From: Methylophaga sp.
GTDB lineage: Bacteria > Pseudomonadota > Gammaproteobacteria > Nitrosococcales > Methylophagaceae
DNA length: 64,000 nucleotides
Reading direction: 5' to 3'
NCBI GenBank assembly: GCA_020831825.1
Contig: JAFIFW010000005.1
Coordinates: 62,001-126,000, forward strand
Positions 9,360 to 19,454 of the stretch are shown in pieces (position 1 is the first letter of the stretch; each line of letters opens with the position of its first letter). The position numbers were made by a program, and so were the translations under genes. The notes beneath the pieces were generated by a model. It did not search any database. It saw nothing but the letters and a program-made list of their open reading frames with translations, and had not been told where the DNA came from.

Positions 9360-11756
9360 ATGGCGCGACTGCTTCGTCGACTGTTTGTCCTCTTTGTACT
9401 TCTATCCACTCTTTTTGTCACTATTGTTGTTCTGGTTTACCTACTGCTAGTTCCCAAATTACCAGATGCAACCACTCTTAAGGATACTGAATTGCAGACC
9501 CCTCTGAGGCTGTACACGGCTGAGGGCTTATTGATGGCCGAGTTTGGCGAGCAACGACGTATACCGGTTGAGTTCGAAGATATCCCGGAACAAATCATTC
9601 ACGCTTTTATCGCTGCGGAAGATGAACGATTTTTCCAACACCCCGGTGTTGACTATCAAGGATTACTTCGTGCAGCAATTAATCTCGCCAGCACTGGTGA
9701 GAAAGCTCAGGGTGGCAGTACCATCACCATGCAGGTTGCGCGCAACTTCTTTTTGAGCCGCGAAAAAACTTATTTGCGCAAAATTAATGAAATACTGCTG
9801 TCCCTTGAGATTGAACGCATTCTCACCAAAGAAGAAATCCTGACGCTTTATCTGAATAAAATTTTCCTGGGTCAACGGGCCTACGGAATCGTCGCAGCGG
9901 CAGAAGTCTATTACGGCAAATCACTGAATGATTTGACACTGGCCGAAGCCGCAATGATTGCCGGGTTACCAAAAGCGCCCTCTACCACCAATCCAATCAC
10001 CTCACCACCTCGGGCTAAAATCCGCCGTGACTACGTGCTGCGTCGTATGCTGGATGTTGGTTATATCAATCAACAGCAGTTCAATGAAGCAATGCAGGAG
10101 CCCGTCACTGCGCGATATCACGGCAGAGAGCTCGAAGCCTATGCGCCTTACGCTGCTGAAATTGTTCGGGCCCAACTCATAGAACAATACGGTGAAGAAA
10201 TCTACACTGGGGGCTTTCATGTCTACACCACCATTCGCGCCGATCAACAAAAAGCGGCTATGGACGCGGTGCAAAAAGGGCTGATTGCCTATGACCGACG
10301 TCATGGATACCGTGGTCCACTAGCCAAAGTGAATCTTGCAGAAATCACCGATGCCAGTGGCTATGAACAAGCATTAACCGAGTACCCGCGTGTGGCAGGC
10401 ATGCAGCCTGCCATAGTGCTGAGCACCGAAGATCAACAGGCAACCATTCATATCCGTCGCCATGGTGCTGCAACTCTGCCCTTCTCTACCATGACATGGG
10501 CTAGACCCTACCTAACCGCCAATAGCATGGGGCCAAGACCGGAGAAGGTTCAGGATGTACTCAATCCTGGGGATGTTGTCATGGTTGCTGCAGTTGAAAA
10601 TGAAGAGGCCGAGCATCAATGGCAACTGGCGCAAATCCCGAATGCTCAAGCTGCACTGGTTGCAGTGTCTCCACATGATGGCGCAGTGACCGCGATCCAG
10701 GGAGGCTTTGATTTTTTCCACAACAATTTTAACCGGGCCACTCAATCAAGCCGTCAACCGGGCTCTGGTTTTAAACCTTTCATTTATTCTGCTGCATTGG
10801 AACAGGGCTATACCGCGGCCAGCATCATCAATGATGCCCCGGTGGTCTATGACGATCCGGGGCTTGAGAGCACCTGGCGTCCGGAAAACTACAGTGGTCG
10901 TTTCTTCGGCCCCACCCGGATGCGTGAAGCCTTAATTCATTCACGCAACCTTGTCTCGATTCGAGTATTGCGTGACATCGGCATTAATTTCGCCGTCGAC
11001 TTTTCCAAACGGTTTGGTTTTCAGGAACACCAACTGCCGCGTAGCCTCTCGCTGGCCCTTGGCAGCGGCAGTGCTTCTCCACTGGACATGGCGGTCGCGT
11101 ACGCCACCATTGCTAATGGTGGTTATCTGATAGAGCCCTACTACATTCACCGCATCGAAAATAGCCGTGGTGAGCTGATCATGCAGGCGCAACCAGCGAC
11201 GGTCTGTGAAACTTGCCTGCAAACACCGCCCGATGATTACGATCTGTTTACCGGTCTGCGCCCCGCGGAGCGAGTTATCAGTGCACAAAATGCCTACATC
11301 ATCAACAGTATGCTGGAGGATGTCATTCGTCATGGCACAGGTCGAAGCGCACTGAGTCTGAACCGCCGTGATCTGGCAGGTAAAACAGGTACAACCAATA
11401 ACGTGTTTGATGCCTGGTTTAATGGTCATTCACCAGAACTGGCCGCAGTCAGTTGGATTGGTTTTGATACACCACAAACCTTGGGTAGACGTGAGACCGG
11501 TGGTCGTGCAGCCTTACCTATGTGGATAGACTTCATGGCCGTGGCCCTGCGTGGTGTTCCGGATCGTCCCATGCAACAACCGGTAGACATGGTCACCGTT
11601 CGCATCGACCCGGACACTGGCTTGCTTGCACGCCCGGGATCTGCCAATGCTATTTATGAAACATTCCCCAGCGACAATGTGCCGCAAGGTTTTAGTAGTA
11701 ATTCAGGCAGCCGAGGCAGTTACGAAGATAGCGTACCGGCAATTGATTTATTCTGA
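9360..11756 (+). CDS. mrcA: Penicillin-binding protein 1A
   Basis: This bifunctional class A PBP polymerises and cross-links peptidoglycan. It has a membrane anchor at residues 8-30 and a GT51 glycosyltransferase domain with catalytic Glu87 in AAEDERF, plus GGSTITMQ. An OB-like insert and the transpeptidase domain follow. Active-site motifs are Ser469-x-x-Lys472 (SGFK), SRN near 522, and Lys675-Thr-Gly677. Its 798 residues are slightly below the E. coli protein. It is divergent from pilM as in many gammaproteobacteria, and its stop overlaps the convergent M48 protease gene by 9 bp. Confidence 0.97.
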   Translation: MARLLRRLFVLFVLLSTLFVTIVVLVYLLLVPKLPDATTLKDTELQTPLRLYTAEGLLMAEFGEQRRIPVEFEDIPEQIIHAFIAAEDERFFQHPGVDYQGLLRAAINLASTGEKAQGGSTITMQVARNFFLSREKTYLRKINEILLSLEIERILTKEEILTLYLNKIFLGQRAYGIVAAAEVYYGKSLNDLTLAEAAMIAGLPKAPSTTNPITSPPRAKIRRDYVLRRMLDVGYINQQQFNEAMQEPVTARYHGRELEAYAPYAAEIVRAQLIEQYGEEIYTGGFHVYTTIRADQQKAAMDAVQKGLIAYDRRHGYRGPLAKVNLAEITDASGYEQALTEYPRVAGMQPAIVLSTEDQQATIHIRRHGAATLPFSTMTWARPYLTANSMGPRPEKVQDVLNPGDVVMVAAVENEEAEHQWQLAQIPNAQAALVAVSPHDGAVTAIQGGFDFFHNNFNRATQSSRQPGSGFKPFIYSAALEQGYTAASIINDAPVVYDDPGLESTWRPENYSGRFFGPTRMREALIHSRNLVSIRVLRDIGINFAVDFSKRFGFQEHQLPRSLSLALGSGSASPLDMAVAYATIANGGYLIEPYYIHRIENSRGELIMQAQPATVCETCLQTPPDDYDLFTGLRPAERVISAQNAYIINSMLEDVIRHGTGRSALSLNRRDLAGKTGTTNNVFDAWFNGHSPELAAVSWIGFDTPQTLGRRETGGRAALPMWIDFMAVALRGVPDRPMQQPVDMVTVRIDPDTGLLARPGSANAIYETFPSDNVPQGFSSNSGSRGSYEDSVPAIDLF

Positions 11757-13253
11757 ACCGCCACGAATACGTTTAGCCAATGTTCCAGGGATCAGTTGTC
11801 CATCCGGGTAATCGCCGTTGAGCAATCGCAACTGTGATTCCGGACTGTTGGTGATAGGTGACTCTCGGGCCCATTTTTCATAGGTATCATCCGGACCTAC
11901 AGTCACTACCTCAATGGTATGCGCCCGAGCCAGATGATATTGCTCTGGTGTCAGTTCCTGAAGGCTACGGGCAGTTTCCAGCACGTCCTTGTCAAACTCG
12001 ATAAATTGTCTTGATTCGCGCGCCCCACCGACAAAGATAAAGGCCCTGTCACGCAGGTACATGACAGTGACTCGAACCTGCCGGCCCTGCATGGTCGTCA
12101 AGCCGGTATAGCCTTCCAAGCCGTTACTGCGAACCACCTGCCCATCCTGCAAACGACTTATTTTCAGCCGATCCTCAATGAATTCGGCTGGTGTTTGACG
12201 GCGATTGAGATCAGATGCTCCCATCTGAATTACGGCATGGCCGCCGGGGGCAATAGCAATCAAACTGTCAGGATTATTTTCAATGTGCCAGTTCTCCGGG
12301 AATGTCAGGGCAAAACGCATATCCCGATGGAAGAACTTGTTGCCCGAGCGAATCCCTTGCTCCTCACTGTCGCCGAAAACCATGCCTTGTATTCGACGCA
12401 AATAGTCTTCCCGGCCCACTCTGGCGTTATCGAGATTGGCATAACGGTTAGCTGCCAACACCACTTGTTGCAAACGAGTGTCATTGTCAGGATGAGTCGC
12501 AAAGATGCCGTGGTAGCCTTGATATTCCCTACCTTGTTTACGTGCTTCTGCTTCTGCAAATGTCGCCTGATCTTTAAGCACCCCGATGACATCAATCATC
12601 GCCTGTGGCTTGTAGCCGGTTCTTGCCAGATATTCTGCACCCAGACGATCAGCCTCCAGTTCATGCTCACGACCATAACCGCTTAACAATGCACCACCTA
12701 ACACATTGAACAATTGTTGTGAGGGTGCAGCACGCAGTTCAGGCACCAGGATCGCACCGATGGTGTAACCAAGGTTGGCTGCCTGGGCAGCACTGGCCTG
12801 ACGCACGCCGTGTCTTGCGGTGACATGGCCGATTTCATGTCCGAGCACCGCGGCAAGCTCAGCTTCCGAATTAAGGTATGCCATCAATCCACGGGTGATG
12901 TAGATATAGCCTCCCGGTAAAGCAAATGCGTTGACAATTGGGCTATCCAGAACCGTAAACCGGTAAACCAGATGATCGCGGTGACTGGCCGCAGCCAATC
13001 GTTCTCCCAATTCCTGAACGTATGCCTGCAGCGCTTCATCTGGATAAAGTCCGTATTGTTCAACCAGCCGAGGGTGATACTGACGACCAATCTCCAGCTC
13101 TTGATTCTCCGACAACATGACAAAGTCACGCCCGCCGGTGACCGGATTCTGCGCACAGGCAGTCAAAAGCCCCAGAAACAACAAAGCCCCGACCATACGA
13201 CCGAGGCTTTGGAGTTTGCTGCGAACTGAACAAGGTTCATTCACGCATTTCAT
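11748..13253 (-). CDS. M48 family metalloprotease, lipoprotein
   Basis: This is a periplasmic zinc metallopeptidase of the BepA/LoiP group, which degrades misassembled outer-membrane proteins. The zinc motif HEIGH lies in LGHEIGHVTARHG, and the downstream glutamate region is EHELEADRLGAEYLARTGY. A signal peptide ends in the lipobox LTAC. The frame is open to 13436, but that would run through rpmE. The ATG at 13253 gives a sensible lipoprotein signal and 501 residues; an ATG at 13196 is also possible. After the protease domain comes about 200 residues with a beta-rich domain (ALTFPENWHI) in place of BepA's TPRs. Confidence 0.85.
   Translation of the reverse strand: MKCVNEPCSVRSKLQSLGRMVGALLFLGLLTACAQNPVTGGRDFVMLSENQELEIGRQYHPRLVEQYGLYPDEALQAYVQELGERLAAASHRDHLVYRFTVLDSPIVNAFALPGGYIYITRGLMAYLNSEAELAAVLGHEIGHVTARHGVRQASAAQAANLGYTIGAILVPELRAAPSQQLFNVLGGALLSGYGREHELEADRLGAEYLARTGYKPQAMIDVIGVLKDQATFAEAEARKQGREYQGYHGIFATHPDNDTRLQQVVLAANRYANLDNARVGREDYLRRIQGMVFGDSEEQGIRSGNKFFHRDMRFALTFPENWHIENNPDSLIAIAPGGHAVIQMGASDLNRRQTPAEFIEDRLKISRLQDGQVVRSNGLEGYTGLTTMQGRQVRVTVMYLRDRAFIFVGGARESRQFIEFDKDVLETARSLQELTPEQYHLARAHTIEVVTVGPDDTYEKWARESPITNSPESQLRLLNGDYPDGQLIPGTLAKRIRGGSE
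13182..13211 (-). terminator. Possible hairpin terminator after rpmE
   Basis: Arms at 13182-13188 and 13205-13211 pair perfectly over 7 bp, and a T-rich stretch follows on the minus strand. The element sits inside the signal-peptide codons of the M48 gene. It could terminate part of the rpmE transcription, or be chance structure in coding DNA. Confidence 0.3.
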
Positions 13254-13272
13254 GATCAATTCACCGCACGAA

Positions 13273-13473
13273 TTATTTTCCGTATTTCTGACGGAATTTA
13301 TCAACACGACCGGCGCTGTCAAGAACCTTTTGCTTGCCGGTATAAAATGGATGACACTCTGAGCATACATCCAGAGTGAGGTCAGTGCCACGTGTAGAGC
13401 GGGTTTTGAATGTGTTACCGCAGCTGCAGGTAACATTGATTTCGCTGTATTCTGGATGGATATCCGCTTTCAT
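13273..13473 (-). CDS. rpmE: 50S ribosomal protein L31
   Basis: At 66 residues this is the normal length. It is the zinc-binding (C+) form of L31: cysteines occur in CSC at 16-18 and CSEC at 37-40. The MKADIHPEY start and the ending FRQKYGK are family hallmarks. It has its own promoter upstream and the M48 protease gene 19 bp downstream. Confidence 0.98.
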   Translation of the reverse strand: MKADIHPEYSEINVTCSCGNTFKTRSTRGTDLTLDVCSECHPFYTGKQKVLDSAGRVDKFRQKYGK

Positions 13474-13544
13474 ATCAGTACTCGTCTAGAAAATGTTGCC
13501 AATTAAATCGGCCCAAACCGCGTTTTGAGCTTTAGAACCGCGTT

Positions 13545-13573
13545 ATTCTACTGACATGAAACCCCAACAGCAA
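13545..13573 (-). promoter_or_regulatory. Sigma-70 promoter for rpmE
   Basis: On the minus strand TTGCTG (13568-13573) and TAGAAT (13545-13550) are separated by exactly 17 bases. The predicted leader to the rpmE ATG is about 65 nt. The leader contains a direct repeat AACCGCGTT (plus-strand copies near 13516 and 13536) whose role is unknown. Confidence 0.55.
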
Positions 13574-13606
13574 GTCTAATTATTGCTTAATCCAATCAGA
13601 ACCCGT

Positions 13607-14176
13607 TCACAGCAGGCGCTGAGCTACCAGCATAGATTGATCACGCCAGCCTTTGCCTTTATCACCTGATAAAGACTCTTCACGATACACCCGTATTTTG
13701 AGACCCTGAAAAATTTGCAGAAGTTCATTGTCTTCGAGCAGATAGTCAGGATTTGAAGGTCCCACATTGGCAACCTTGTCACGTGTCCAGGTCTGATAGA
13801 ACAACAATCCCTGCGGCCTCAAAGCCGCCATCAATGCAGGACAAAGTAACCTGTCAAGAAAGTGACTGACCACGATGACGTCCAGAGAACTGGCTGCTGG
13901 AGGATGTTGCACCACATCTCGCAATTCGGTGCTGATGGCTAATTGTTTGTCAGCTGACCACTGGCTTAATTTTTCCACTGCCACTGCTGAGCTATCCCAG
14001 GCGTGCACTTCCAGCCCCTGTTGAGCTAGCAAAATTGCATTTGCACCAAGGCCACAGGCCAGATCCAGGGCCTCACCCCGGGCTGGTAGCAAATGTCTGT
14101 TTTCCTGCAATACCCTGGCCGGCTCTGCCATGGCGACATCGGCCAGACGATATTTGTCATCCCATTTGCCGGGCAT
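13607..14176 (-). CDS. Class I SAM-dependent methyltransferase
   Basis: A small methyltransferase of 189 residues. Motif I is LDLACGLGANAILLAQQG, followed by HAWDSSAVAVEKL (motif II acidic residue) and LDVIVVSHFLDRLLCPAL. KWDDKY at the N-terminus is typical of TehB-like enzymes. The frame extends upstream, but the ATG at 14176 overlaps the trkH stop as TAATG, which marks it as the coupled start. The substrate is unknown. Confidence 0.8.
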   Translation of the reverse strand: MPGKWDDKYRLADVAMAEPARVLQENRHLLPARGEALDLACGLGANAILLAQQGLEVHAWDSSAVAVEKLSQWSADKQLAISTELRDVVQHPPAASSLDVIVVSHFLDRLLCPALMAALRPQGLLFYQTWTRDKVANVGPSNPDYLLEDNELLQIFQGLKIRVYREESLSGDKGKGWRDQSMLVAQRLL

Positions 14177-15627
14177 TAGCGGCGCCAGAATGCAGGTGTG
14201 AGCACCACCAGCAAGGTAAATATTTCCAGTCGGCCCATCAGCATGGCAAAAGACAACACCCATTTGGCTGTGTTGTTAATATTGCCAAAATTTTCAGCCA
14301 CATCGCCAAGCCCAGGCCCAAGGTTGTTGAGTGTGGCGGTCACCGCAGAAAAAGAGGTGACCACATCAAGGCCGGTCGCCATCAATGTCAGGTGCATGAT
14401 GCTGAACGAAAAGACATACAAGGCAAAAAAGCCCCAGACTGCACCAACGACCTTAGGTGGCAATACCTTGCCGTTAATCTTGATGGCAAAAACACCATTG
14501 GGATGAATCAGGCGGAGGACTTCACGATAACCCTGTTTGAACAGCAGCATAATGCGAATGACTTTCATACCGCCTGCCGTGGAAAAGGCACAACCACCGA
14601 TATAACTGACCATCAATAACAGTATCGGCAAAAAACCCGGCCACAGTGCAAATTCTGCAGTGGCAAAACCAGCCGTCGTACCGATAGAAACCGTTTGGAA
14701 AACGGCTTGTCTGAGCGCTGTACCATGATCCGCCAGCATCGAAGTCAGTAACAGGTAGCCGAAGGTCACCATCGACACCAACAGCATAATGCTTAGAAAT
14801 ACCCGAACCTCTGAATCAAAAAAGTAGTGTTTGAGTGTGCGCCCGCGCCAGGCAAGAAAATGCAGTGAGAAATTCATCGCCGCTATCAGCATGAATATGA
14901 TTGCTATTGACTCAATCAAGGCACTGTCAAAATAGCCAATACTGGCATCGTGCGTGGAAAAACCACCAATTGCCACCGTTGAGAAACTGTGACCGATTGC
15001 ATCAAAAGCTGACATACCAGCCCAGTAGTAAGCGCTTGCACAGACAATGGTCAAGGTCACATAGATGTACCAGAGCGCCTTGGCTGTTTCGGTGATTCTT
15101 GGCGTTAGTTTTGAATCTTTCATCGGTCCGGGTGTTTCAGCGCGATATAGCTGCATGCCACCGACACCCAGCAGCGGCAAGATCGCAACCGCCAGTACCA
15201 CGATACCCATTCCGCCCAACCACTGTAAAAACTGTCTATAAAACAGGATGGCATGCGGTAGTGTGTCCAGACCGGTCAATACCGTCGAACCGGTGGTTGT
15301 CAGTCCGGACATCGACTCAAACACCGCATCGGTAAAGCTCATCATGGGATCTTCAGACAAATAAAATGGCAATGACCCTGCCAGTCCCAAGGCCATCCAG
15401 AACATCACCACCACAATAAAGCCATCACGAATTTTCAATTCGCGCCGATGCTTTCGGGCAGGCAGCCATAGGCTGAGTCCAATCAACAGCAACAAGACAA
15501 ATGCCGAGGCAAAAGCATCTCCCGCGCCATCCTGATAAATCCATGCAACCAGCAACGGCGGCAGCATAGTGACGCTAAACAAAGTCAGCAAAATGCCGAG
15601 AATCCGTTGAATGGTGAAAAACTGCAT
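14176..15627 (-). CDS. trkH: Potassium uptake protein TrkH
   Basis: TrkH is the membrane subunit of the Trk potassium system, working with the NAD-binding regulator TrkA, which is not in this window. The 483-residue protein has four repeated membrane-pore-membrane units. The filter-type loops are TTTGST (about 110), AIGGFS (about 222), TTAGFAT (about 317) and NNLGPG (about 433). It is followed immediately by the methyltransferase gene and preceded 3 bp upstream by lnt. Confidence 0.95.
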   Translation of the reverse strand: MQFFTIQRILGILLTLFSVTMLPPLLVAWIYQDGAGDAFASAFVLLLLIGLSLWLPARKHRRELKIRDGFIVVVMFWMALGLAGSLPFYLSEDPMMSFTDAVFESMSGLTTTGSTVLTGLDTLPHAILFYRQFLQWLGGMGIVVLAVAILPLLGVGGMQLYRAETPGPMKDSKLTPRITETAKALWYIYVTLTIVCASAYYWAGMSAFDAIGHSFSTVAIGGFSTHDASIGYFDSALIESIAIIFMLIAAMNFSLHFLAWRGRTLKHYFFDSEVRVFLSIMLLVSMVTFGYLLLTSMLADHGTALRQAVFQTVSIGTTAGFATAEFALWPGFLPILLLMVSYIGGCAFSTAGGMKVIRIMLLFKQGYREVLRLIHPNGVFAIKINGKVLPPKVVGAVWGFFALYVFSFSIMHLTLMATGLDVVTSFSAVTATLNNLGPGLGDVAENFGNINNTAKWVLSFAMLMGRLEIFTLLVVLTPAFWRR

Positions 15628-15630
15628 TGC

Positions 15631-17130
15631 TTACGAAGCCTTACGCTTGAAGTGCCACCACAGGCCAAAGCCGAGCACAGTCAAAATACCCAGTGGCCAG
15701 CGACCCCAGAAAATATAGGGTGTGTAGCCGGTTCGCGGTTGCACTTCATGTGACAGCGTCGCTTCTGTAAATTGTGCGGTCTGCCGCTCAACTTGTCCTT
15801 TGAAATCGATAAAGGCCGAAATGCCATTTGTGGTCACACGCAACATGGGGCGTCCACTTTCCAGCGCGCGACTTCGTGAAATCTGCAGATGCTGATGTGG
15901 GGCAAAAGAATCACCGTACCAGGCATTATTGGTGGCATTGACCAGCATGGTCGCCTCAGGCAGACCGGAACGCACCTGCGAAGTAAAGGTATCCTCATAA
16001 CAAATTGAAATCGCCACCTTCTCTCCGGCGGCTTCAATCAGCGGTTGATCATCGCGACCTTTGGAGAACGAAGACATTGGCAGATCAAAGAATGCGATGA
16101 GTCCACGCAGGGTCTCAAACGGAACATAATCACCAAAAGGCACCAGGTGCTGCTTGTGATAAAAGGCCTCGCCGCTGCCCAGCAGCATCATACTGTTGTA
16201 GTAGTTATCTGTTGCCAAATCCTTAAACGGCAAGCCCAGTAATATATCGGTATTGTGTTGTCTCGCCTGCTCGGCAAGTGGCTGAAAATAGAAATCCTTC
16301 AGCTGATGGTAGAACGCTGTGACGGCATTTTCCGGCCACACCACCAAATCACTGTCCCAGTGTTCCTGTGTGCGCACTTCATAAAGTGCCAGCGTACGCA
16401 TTAATTGCTCTGGGTCCCATTTTATTTCCTGGGGAATATTGCCCTGAATAAGGGTTGCCTTAATTGACTTGCCAGTCGCTTGCGTCCAGTCAACTTGCTG
16501 GATGCCCCAGCCACCAAACCAGATAACCAGCACCAGCAAAGCCGGCCACCAGTGGCGTTTTCCCCAAGCCACCAATAACAAAGCAGCCGTCAACGCCACC
16601 AGCCATGTAACACCGAAGACGCCAATGACAGGAACCCAGCCTGCCAATGGTCCATCAATTTGGCTGACGCCGAGATCCAGCCATGGGAAACCGGTTAAAA
16701 ACCAGCCCTTGAACCATTCCAGCACCAACCAGGCAAAAGGCAATAACAACAACAGATCGCTCATGGAAAACTGTTGTGCACTGACTCGACGGATCAGTGC
16801 GCCCAACACACCGGTGTACAACGACAAAAAGCCCACAAACAGTCCGGTCAGGAAAACGGCCAGTGGCACACTGGCATCACCAAATACATGAATGGCGACA
16901 AATACCCAGGAGACCCCCACCCCAAACATGCCCAGGCCAAACAGGCAGCCTCGCCAAAAAGCTTGTTTGGGGGTGGTTTGCTGCCAACAGACAAACAGCA
17001 GCAACAGACTTAAAACAGCTAGGGGATACCAATGAAATGGTGCAAATGCCAGCGGCATTATCGCCCCCGCCAGCAGCGCTACGACAGCGCCTTTTTTTCC
17101 GGTCCATGCAGGCAGCGATAATCTGTTCAT
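15631..17130 (-). CDS. lnt: Apolipoprotein N-acyltransferase
   Basis: Lnt adds the third acyl chain to the N-terminal cysteine of lipoproteins in the inner membrane. Several N-terminal transmembrane helices precede a nitrilase-fold domain. The expected catalytic triad is visible as Glu267 in WPEN, Lys326 in HKQHLVPFGDY and Cys378 in SICYED. At 499 residues it is close to the E. coli enzyme. The start overlaps the corC stop by one base, in the conserved ybeZ-ybeY-ybeX-lnt order. Confidence 0.96.
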   Translation of the reverse strand: MNRLSLPAWTGKKGAVVALLAGAIMPLAFAPFHWYPLAVLSLLLLFVCWQQTTPKQAFWRGCLFGLGMFGVGVSWVFVAIHVFGDASVPLAVFLTGLFVGFLSLYTGVLGALIRRVSAQQFSMSDLLLLLPFAWLVLEWFKGWFLTGFPWLDLGVSQIDGPLAGWVPVIGVFGVTWLVALTAALLLVAWGKRHWWPALLVLVIWFGGWGIQQVDWTQATGKSIKATLIQGNIPQEIKWDPEQLMRTLALYEVRTQEHWDSDLVVWPENAVTAFYHQLKDFYFQPLAEQARQHNTDILLGLPFKDLATDNYYNSMMLLGSGEAFYHKQHLVPFGDYVPFETLRGLIAFFDLPMSSFSKGRDDQPLIEAAGEKVAISICYEDTFTSQVRSGLPEATMLVNATNNAWYGDSFAPHQHLQISRSRALESGRPMLRVTTNGISAFIDFKGQVERQTAQFTEATLSHEVQPRTGYTPYIFWGRWPLGILTVLGFGLWWHFKRKAS

Positions 17131-18002
17131 TATTCAGACTCGTTCAGCAATTCGTTCTCGTCCGGAGGTAACACCACCATTCTCAGCAGGTGCAGCCGGC
17201 GATTGTCGGCACGCAATACGGTAAACTCATAACGACCAATCGTCACCTGTTCACCTCGTTCAGGCAAGTGACCAAACTGATTGACGACATATCCGCCTAT
17301 GGTGTCAAAGTCTTCATCACTCCAATCGGCTTCAAAAAACTCGTTGAAATCTTCAACCGTAGTCAGCGCTTTGATGGTGTAGGTATTTTCATCTCGCTGC
17401 AGAATTGGCGCATCATCGTCGATATCATGCTCATCTTCAATCTCGCCGACGATCTGTTCCAAGACGTTTTCAATCGTGACAATACCAGCCACCCCCCCGT
17501 ACTCATCAACTACAATCGCCATGTGATTGCGCCGCGCACGAAACTCGCGCAACAACACATTGAGACGTTTACTTTCAGGGATGAAAACGGCGGGACGAAG
17601 CAATTCACGTAGATCAAACTCAAATTTGCCGGCATTGACAACGGCTGACAATAAATCCTTGGCCAGCAGAATGCCAATCACATCATCTCGGTCATCATCA
17701 ATCACCGGGAAACGTGAATGTGCCGTTTCAGTGACCAATCGCAGTGATTCTTCAGCAGGCGCATCACGTGACACCATCACCACCTGTGAACGTGGAATCA
17801 TGATGTCACGTGCTTGCATCTGTGACACGCTCAGCGCGCCCTCAACAATCGACAACGCTTCAGAATCGAGAATATGCCGCTCAGATGCCGAGCGCAGCAG
17901 CTCAATTAACTGCTCCTGATCTTTGGGTTCCAGTAGCAGGTTACTCAGTCGCTTGAACCAGTTTTGCAATTGATTTTGGCGACTCGTTCGTCCTTCGTTC
18001 AT
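17130..18002 (-). CDS. corC: CBS-domain protein CorC/YbeX
   Basis: A cytoplasmic 290-residue protein with two CBS domains (about 65-190) and a C-terminal CorC/HlyC domain (about 205-280). Family landmarks are [55 protein letters not shown] and [13 protein letters not shown]. It is linked genetically to magnesium/cobalt efflux and to ribosome function with YbeY. It overlaps ybeY by 4 bp and lnt by 1 bp. Confidence 0.95.
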   Translation of the reverse strand: MNEGRTSRQNQLQNWFKRLSNLLLEPKDQEQLIELLRSASERHILDSEALSIVEGALSVSQMQARDIMIPRSQVVMVSRDAPAEESLRLVTETAHSRFPVIDDDRDDVIGILLAKDLLSAVVNAGKFEFDLRELLRPAVFIPESKRLNVLLREFRARRNHMAIVVDEYGGVAGIVTIENVLEQIVGEIEDEHDIDDDAPILQRDENTYTIKALTTVEDFNEFFEADWSDEDFDTIGGYVVNQFGHLPERGEQVTIGRYEFTVLRADNRRLHLLRMVVLPPDENELLNESE

Positions 18003-18463
18003 TTGACCGGCCCTTGTTCGGTATAAGGGTTATTGATCTTCAGTGTTTGCAAAATTTTAATTTCCAGTGCTTCCATCTGTTCGGCTTCATCATCTTCCAA
18101 ATGATCGTAGCCCAGCAAATGCAGGCAACCATGTACGACCATGTGCGCCCAATGATCCTCTAACGATTTAGCTTGAGTGTTGGCCTCGTCAAGGACAACC
18201 TGTGAACAGATGACCAGATCTCCTAATAATACCGGCGTCATTGGCACAGGCGATTCAAATGGAAATGACAAGACATTGGTCGGACCTGACTTGCCTCGAT
18301 AATCTTCGTTGAGTTCAGCACTTTCTGCTGTATCAACCAACCGAATGGTTAACTCGGCATCCTCATCCAGCTCGGCCAATGCAGCCTCAGCCCATTGTTG
18401 AAATTGTGCTGCTGCGGGCACTGACTGAACGGTGGCAATTTGCAGATCGATTGTAATGGTCAC
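17999..18463 (-). CDS. ybeY: Endoribonuclease YbeY
   Basis: YbeY is a metal-dependent RNase for 16S rRNA maturation and 70S quality control. The zinc motif H-x3-H-x5-H is seen as His111, His115 and His121 in [26 protein letters not shown] is also diagnostic. At 154 residues it has standard length. It overlaps phoH and corC by 4 bp each. Confidence 0.97.
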   Translation of the reverse strand: MTITIDLQIATVQSVPAAAQFQQWAEAALAELDEDAELTIRLVDTAESAELNEDYRGKSGPTNVLSFPFESPVPMTPVLLGDLVICSQVVLDEANTQAKSLEDHWAHMVVHGCLHLLGYDHLEDDEAEQMEALEIKILQTLKINNPYTEQGPVK

Positions 18464-19434
18464 GACTTCTGCTCGGCTTTCTCATAGGCGAGAATAACTT
18501 TCTGCACCAACGTGTGCCTGACCACATCCTTGGCCTGGAAAAAGGTAAATCCGATGCCTTCAACATCTTTTAATACCTCAATAGCATGGCGCAGGCCTGA
18601 TTTTTGCGAACCGGGCAGATCTACTTGAGTAATATCGCCGGTGATCACGGCGGTTGAATTGTAGCCCAGTCGGGTCAGAAACATTTTCATCTGTTCAACC
18701 GTGGTATTTTGTGCCTCATCAAGAATAATGAAGGCCTCGTTGAGGGTTCGGCCACGCATATAGGCCAATGGCGCTACTTCGATAACATTGCGTTCGATCA
18801 GTTTGGCGACACGCTCAAAGCCCAGCATTTCATACAGGGCATCAAATAACGGACGCAGATAGGGATCAACTTTCTGGGCCAGATCTCCGGGCAAAAAGCC
18901 CAATCTTTCACCAGCTTCTACCGCCGGGCGAACCAGCACGATGCGTCTGGCAAGATCACGTTCCAGCGCTTCCACGGCGCAGGCCACCGCCAGATAGGTT
19001 TTACCGGTGCCGGCTGGTCCCACACCAAAATTGATGTCATGCGTCATGATGCGACGCAGGTAGGCCTGCTGGTTTTCACCACGGGCTTTGACCAGACCTC
19101 GCTTGGTCTTGATGACCACATCCTTGTCTTCAACAACCGGTTGATGATCTTCACCACCTTGCTGACGAATTGCCAAATGCACCTGTTCCGGTGCAAGAAT
19201 GCTTTGCGAAGTCTGGGCATACAGATCGTGAATCACTGTTTGCACATTATTGAGCACTTCAGCGTGACCGATGACCTGAAACTTGACGCCACGGTTATTG
19301 ATTTCAACGCCAAAGCCACGCTCCATCATGCGTAAATGCTCATCAAGATGGCCGCAAAGGTTGGCAAGTCGGGGATTATCAGCGGGACTCAGCTCAAAAC
19401 TGACGCTATCGAGTGGTGCAGAAGATTGGCTCAC
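18460..19434 (-). CDS. ybeZ: PhoH-family ATPase YbeZ
   Basis: A 324-residue PhoH-like P-loop protein, partner of YbeY in RNA metabolism. It has an N-terminal KH-like segment (about 30-90) and the Walker A motif [10 protein letters not shown] near 140. [19 protein letters not shown] and the Walker B region [11 protein letters not shown] follow. The coding sequence starts 20 bp after the miaB stop. Confidence 0.95.
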   Translation of the reverse strand: MSQSSAPLDSVSFELSPADNPRLANLCGHLDEHLRMMERGFGVEINNRGVKFQVIGHAEVLNNVQTVIHDLYAQTSQSILAPEQVHLAIRQQGGEDHQPVVEDKDVVIKTKRGLVKARGENQQAYLRRIMTHDINFGVGPAGTGKTYLAVACAVEALERDLARRIVLVRPAVEAGERLGFLPGDLAQKVDPYLRPLFDALYEMLGFERVAKLIERNVIEVAPLAYMRGRTLNEAFIILDEAQNTTVEQMKMFLTRLGYNSTAVITGDITQVDLPGSQKSGLRHAIEVLKDVEGIGFTFFQAKDVVRHTLVQKVILAYEKAEQKS

Positions 19435-19454
19435 TAAAGGTTCACCTATGGGGG